Assembly (NCBI GenBank): GCA_964406005.1
Contig: CAYOPZ010000033.1
Coordinates: 1 to 34,673, forward strand
DNA length: 34,673 nucleotides
Direction: 5' to 3'
From: CAYOPZ01 sp964406005
Lineage (GTDB): Bacteria > Bacteroidota > Bacteroidia > Bacteroidales > SM23-62
The notes below the pieces were generated by a model. It worked only from the letters and a program-made list of their open reading frames with translations. It had not been told where the DNA came from and searched no databases. The position numbers were made by a program, and so were the translations under genes. This document shows, one piece after another, positions 31,578 to 34,673 of the stretch. Numbering within the stretch: the stretch's first letter is position 1; every line of letters begins with the position of its first letter.

Positions 31578-32783
31578 ATGAAAACAGACAAGTATGTATT
31601 CAAACCAACAGTTTTAAGCGTCCTGCTCATCTGCCTGCTGCTGTTTGCCGGCTTCCGGGCCGGTGCACAGGAGATGGCGCGGCAGTTAGGCCCCCGCATC
31701 GTGTCTCCGGAAATCTCGGCCGACAACAGTGTTACCTTCAGTGTATATTCTCCGGGTGCAGATTCCGTTTTCGTAACCGGAAGCTGGATGGGAATGGGGG
31801 AAAACGGGAAAATGACAAAGAACGATGAAGGTGTCTGGTCACTGACGGTCGGTCCCCTTTCGCCCTCGCTGTATCATTACAATTTTGTTGTGGATGGTGT
31901 GAGGGTTATTGATCCGGCCAATCCCAAAGCCATGCGCGACGGGACCAGGTATGCAAGCACGCTGATCGTCCCGGGCGAAGGATCCGGGCTTTTCGAAGTG
32001 AATGACGTGCCTCACGGTACACTGGCCAAGGTATGGTATGATTCACCCAGCCTGGGACTGAACCGCAGAATGTATGTATACACACCTCCGGGTTATGAAG
32101 ACAATACGGAAGACTACCCGGTATTGTACCTGCTTCACGGCGGCGGTGGCGATGAAGATGCCTGGACTTCACTGGGAAGAGCCAATTACATTCTTGACAA
32201 CCTGATCGCCCGCGGGGAGGCAAAACCGATGATTGTAGTAATGCCCAACGGCAATCCGGACCAGACGGCTTCGATCACAGACAGAAGATCAGAACCTGTA
32301 ACTACTGGAAATGTCAGGGATATGGTTAATTTAACGGCGCAGTTTCCAGAAAGCCTGATCAAGGATATAATCCCGTATATCGAGAAACATTACAGGGTGA
32401 TCCCGAACAGCGCCAACCGTGCAATAACAGGTTTGTCCATGGGATGCCTTCAGACCCAGATAGCCACCATTCATAATCCTGAATTATTCCAGTATATAGG
32501 ATGTTTCAGCCTGGGCTTGCAGTTCGACGAAAACCTGACCGACGTTACCAACAAGTACCTGGTACCTGCCTATGACAGTAACCTGGAAACGCTGAAGGCC
32601 AATTACAAATTATACTACATCGGATGCGGCAAGGACGATTTTGTGTATGAAGGCGTGCAGGCTCTCAGGGCAAGGCTCGATGAGGATGATTTCAAGTATA
32701 TTTATAATGAAACCTCCGGCGGCCATACATGGGCAAACTGGAGGGCTTACCTGTCGGATTTTGCCCCCAGGCTTTTCAAGTAA
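31578..32783 (+). CDS. Second E-set/CE1 esterase, paralogue of 30423
   Basis: This 401-residue protein has a signal peptide (VLLICLLLFAGFRAGAQ), the E-set domain (about residues 45-145, VTFSVYSPGADSVFVTGSWM, GVWSLTVGPLSPSLYHYNF) and the CE1 esterase domain (about 150-401) with YVYTPPGYEDNTEDYPVLYL, LHGGGGDEDAWTSLG, NRAITGLSMGCLQTQ (Ser287), YYIGCGKDDFV and SGGHTWANWR (His383). The catalytic set looks intact. It shares order and key motifs with the preceding gene, so the two arose by tandem duplication, but are diverged enough to have different preferences. The stop codon overlaps the next start (TAATG). Confidence 0.92.
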   Translation: MKTDKYVFKPTVLSVLLICLLLFAGFRAGAQEMARQLGPRIVSPEISADNSVTFSVYSPGADSVFVTGSWMGMGENGKMTKNDEGVWSLTVGPLSPSLYHYNFVVDGVRVIDPANPKAMRDGTRYASTLIVPGEGSGLFEVNDVPHGTLAKVWYDSPSLGLNRRMYVYTPPGYEDNTEDYPVLYLLHGGGGDEDAWTSLGRANYILDNLIARGEAKPMIVVMPNGNPDQTASITDRRSEPVTTGNVRDMVNLTAQFPESLIKDIIPYIEKHYRVIPNSANRAITGLSMGCLQTQIATIHNPELFQYIGCFSLGLQFDENLTDVTNKYLVPAYDSNLETLKANYKLYYIGCGKDDFVYEGVQALRARLDEDDFKYIYNETSGGHTWANWRAYLSDFAPRLFK

Positions 32784-33877
32784 TGACGATAAAACCAAAA
32801 ATAGACCTGTCGCGAAAAATTGCAGGGATTTTTGTGGCAATGCTGCCGGGCCTGGTTTGCATGACGGAGTATGATCGGGTTATGGCCCAGGAAAACATTG
32901 ATGTGGGAAGGACAGGGTGGTATGTAAAAAGGCCGGTGATGGCGGCGGCATGCGAGGCAGGATGCCCGTGGGGTGAACTGGGGGATTTTGTCAGGGAATC
33001 CATGGAACCGTTCGGGTATTCGGTGATCCTTTGCCGTAATTGCAACCGGTCTTATGGCCCGCGACTCGTATCGGAAAACGATTATCCGCCGCCGCTCGAT
33101 GAGGATAACCTTAAAAACGGAACCAACGTCCGCATAGATGCACGCGTTGATTTTGGCGTAACATCGAGCGCTTTCCTGAGCAATGCCTATAACGGGACTT
33201 TCGGAAATGCCGAACCCTATGACAACCTTCGCCTGATCGCCAGGATAGAAGATCCCTTTTATCTTTTGCTGGCCGCCAGAAAAGAATCCGGGATAACAGG
33301 TATTGCCCAGATCAAACAGCAACAATTGCCCGTGAGGATTCTTGATACGGGAGGAGGAATGTCAACGGTCCTGGATTATTACGGAATGACTGCGGACGAC
33401 ATAGAATCATGGGGCGGAGAGATGAGGGTTTCCCTTGACGAAGCCTTAAAGGGTGAATTTGACCTTATCATAGGATTTCTGGCCAGCCCGGGCATGAATC
33501 CGGAATCCTCCTACTGGACAACACTGAGTGAGAGGTTCGATCTCTATTTCATTGAGCTTCCCGGGGAATTGCTCGACCGGATCGCGCAGCAAAATGTAGA
33601 TGCGGAATTCGTGGTTGCCCAGAACGGTTTGCTCAGGGGGGTCGATAGGAGGATAAGAACACTCGGGAGATCGGGAGAATCCATCTTTGCCCGGGAAGAC
33701 ACTCCGGAGCAGGCTGCCTATGACCTGGCAAAGGCGATTGATGAAAACCGGGGCGCCCTGAAATGGTTCATCCGGGTATATTTTTATGATTCCGGTACGG
33801 TCTGGCATAATTTCGGCGTTCCTTTGCATCCGGGCGCCGAAAGATATTACCGTGAGGTCGGATATATCACGGAATAG
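32783..33877 (+). CDS. TAXI-family solute receptor
   Basis: This 364-residue protein has an N-terminal hydrophobic leader (about residues 10-35) and two lobes of a periplasmic-binding protein with TAXI (TRAP-associated extracytoplasmic immunogenic) features: RIDARVDFGVTSSAFLSNAY followed by NLRLIARIEDPFYLLLAARK, the lobe-crossing segment LPVRILDTGGGMSTVLDYYG, SLDEALKGEFDLIIGFLASP and the late KAIDENRGALKWFI strand. An N-terminal cysteine-rich stretch (ACEAGCPWGELGDFVRES and ILCRNCNRSYG) is unusual in this family. The start ATG overlaps the esterase stop (TAATG), so it is coupled to that operon. No TRAP permease (QM) genes follow, so the transport partner must be elsewhere or the receptor acts alone as a sensor or binding protein. 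Confidence 0.75.
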   Translation: MTIKPKIDLSRKIAGIFVAMLPGLVCMTEYDRVMAQENIDVGRTGWYVKRPVMAAACEAGCPWGELGDFVRESMEPFGYSVILCRNCNRSYGPRLVSENDYPPPLDEDNLKNGTNVRIDARVDFGVTSSAFLSNAYNGTFGNAEPYDNLRLIARIEDPFYLLLAARKESGITGIAQIKQQQLPVRILDTGGGMSTVLDYYGMTADDIESWGGEMRVSLDEALKGEFDLIIGFLASPGMNPESSYWTTLSERFDLYFIELPGELLDRIAQQNVDAEFVVAQNGLLRGVDRRIRTLGRSGESIFAREDTPEQAAYDLAKAIDENRGALKWFIRVYFYDSGTVWHNFGVPLHPGAERYYREVGYITE

Positions 33878-33900
33878 TTCATAGGAGATATTTTTCGCAG

Positions 33901-34092
33901 ATGTTGTTTATGAACCGGAGGATGTTCCCGCGTGCATCGCGGTTCCTCCTGTCCATCCTGCGGACCTGTTCCATGACGGCCTCCCTCTGCGTTGGATCTT
34001 CATACGGGCAGGATCTTTTGAATCCCTCCCAAATTTATTGTTTTATTAACATTGTTGATTTTACATTATTCTCAGTATATATAATAACATAG
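33901..34092 (+). pseudogene. Orphan signal peptide, truncated gene start
   Basis: Downstream of the TAXI gene an ORF starts with a well-formed signal peptide (MNRRMFPRASRFLLSILRTC then MTASLCVGSSYGQDLL; the better start is ATG 33910) but runs out within about 25 residues in a different composition (PSQIYCFINIVDFTLF). GC drops abruptly near 34020. This looks like the 5' end of an exported protein gene cut off by recombination with the AT-rich T9SS gene fragment that follows on the other strand. It may have been the next member of the esterase operon. Confidence 0.4.
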
Positions 34093-34631
34093 TAAAATCC
34101 TGCGTGTAAATCTTTGACATCAAGTTGCAGGAAATTGGCATATACATCATAACCATGTATTAATTCCCCAAGTGTATTATAGATTTCCACATTCCTGACA
34201 GGCGAATTTGTACATTCGATATTAATTAGGTCTTGAGATGGATTCGGGTATATTGTTATTTGGTCTGCCTGGTTATTTAAATTGATTCCGGTTGAACCGT
34301 CAATGAGCGAATCGCATGGAACATCCGGATACCAGGTGGCCCACCAGTCACTTTTATAGGACAGATCGTAGTCAATATAGCACCGAAGCAGAAGGGTTTC
34401 CCAGGGCTGAGCATCAATACCGCATACTGGATGGTATATGAACTCTTCAATTCTTCCTATTCTCTCTATGATTTGACTTGTTATGGTTTCTTGTTCATAA
34501 GGCCAATACACATTATATGATACATATTGAATGTCAAGTTGTATTCCAAGAATATCCATGTGTCCGATCGAATCCACTGTAATTGGCGAAACCGAGTCGC
34601 AATCAAAATTTGTAATATCTAACCCGTTGTG
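34035..34631 (-). pseudogene. T9SS-sorted protein, 3' part (truncated or broken)
   Basis: The C-terminal 75 residues form a type IX secretion sorting domain: ITIYPNPSQDLINIE, VRNVEIYNTLGELIHGYDV, LQLDVKDLHAGFYYVIIYTE and the basic end STMLIKQ. The mature part before it (about residues 1-105) has no recognised family. The frame opens after a double stop (TAATAG near 34632-34637 on this strand), continues HNGLDITNFDCDSVSPITVD and has no signal peptide, which every T9SS cargo needs. A GTG at 34577 is only a nominal start. The gene is therefore likely a remnant or has a frameshift near the window's right edge; a longer gene reading in another frame beyond the window is possible. Confidence 0.65.
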
Positions 34632-34673
34632 CTATTAAGAAGCCAACGCATATTTTAAATGGTTCAATGGTTT

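Overview
The window looks like chromosome from a member of the Bacteroidota, probably a free-living or gut-type Bacteroidales/Marinilabiliales relative or an assembled metagenome contig. The evidence is promoter-like TAnnTTTG boxes, a type IX secretion C-terminal domain, a stand-alone MnmD, a DUF3127 protein, two-gene ECF sigma/anti-sigma loci and short AT-rich leaders with little Shine-Dalgarno. No rRNA, tRNA or CRISPR array was recognised by eye.

Layout: (1) 1-3190 is AT-rich accessory DNA. It holds the end of a LytTR regulator, an S41-type lipoprotein peptidase, and a YefM-YoeB toxin-antitoxin cassette enclosed by an inverted repeat, a long attC-like foldback and two 140-bp direct repeats. 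(2) 3191-5480 is an envelope operon of two tandem SGNH hydrolases, the second without an intact active site, and a ChbG/HpnK-type deacetylase. (3) 5645-7965 holds an SRAP/YedK DNA-repair protein, a DUF6249-like membrane protein and an ECF sigma factor overlapping a small membrane (anti-sigma-like) protein.

(4) 8049-13917 is the most interesting part: an ECF sigma factor, a convergent membrane-anchored TPR-CHAT protease with an intact His-Cys dyad, a 56-residue GG-motif peptide with a Pro/Asp tail, a single-pass TPR protein built like an anti-sigma factor, and a soluble histidine kinase. The set suggests a protease-controlled transcription switch comparable in parts, not in homology, to the TPR-CHAT/sigma branch of type III-E CRISPR systems.

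(5) 13971-16778 holds housekeeping genes (DUF3127, FKBP lipoprotein, MnmD) and a PKD lipoprotein. (6) 16841-22021 is a TetR-controlled export operon (TetR, RND/MMPL transporter, LolA-like protein, DUF1302-like outer-membrane barrel) with three matching 25-bp operators. (7) 22080-26530 has DinB, an outer-membrane barrel protein, a tyrosine-recombinase-like protein that has lost its catalytic residues, and a DUF4258/DUF2283-like pair. (8) 26557-33877 has a Tat-exported DUF362 protein with a DUF6599-like partner, then a probable operon of a type-B carboxylesterase, two E-set/CE1 esterases and an orphan TAXI solute receptor. (9) 33901-34673 is a broken junction: a signal peptide with no mature protein, facing the 3' part of a T9SS-sorted protein.
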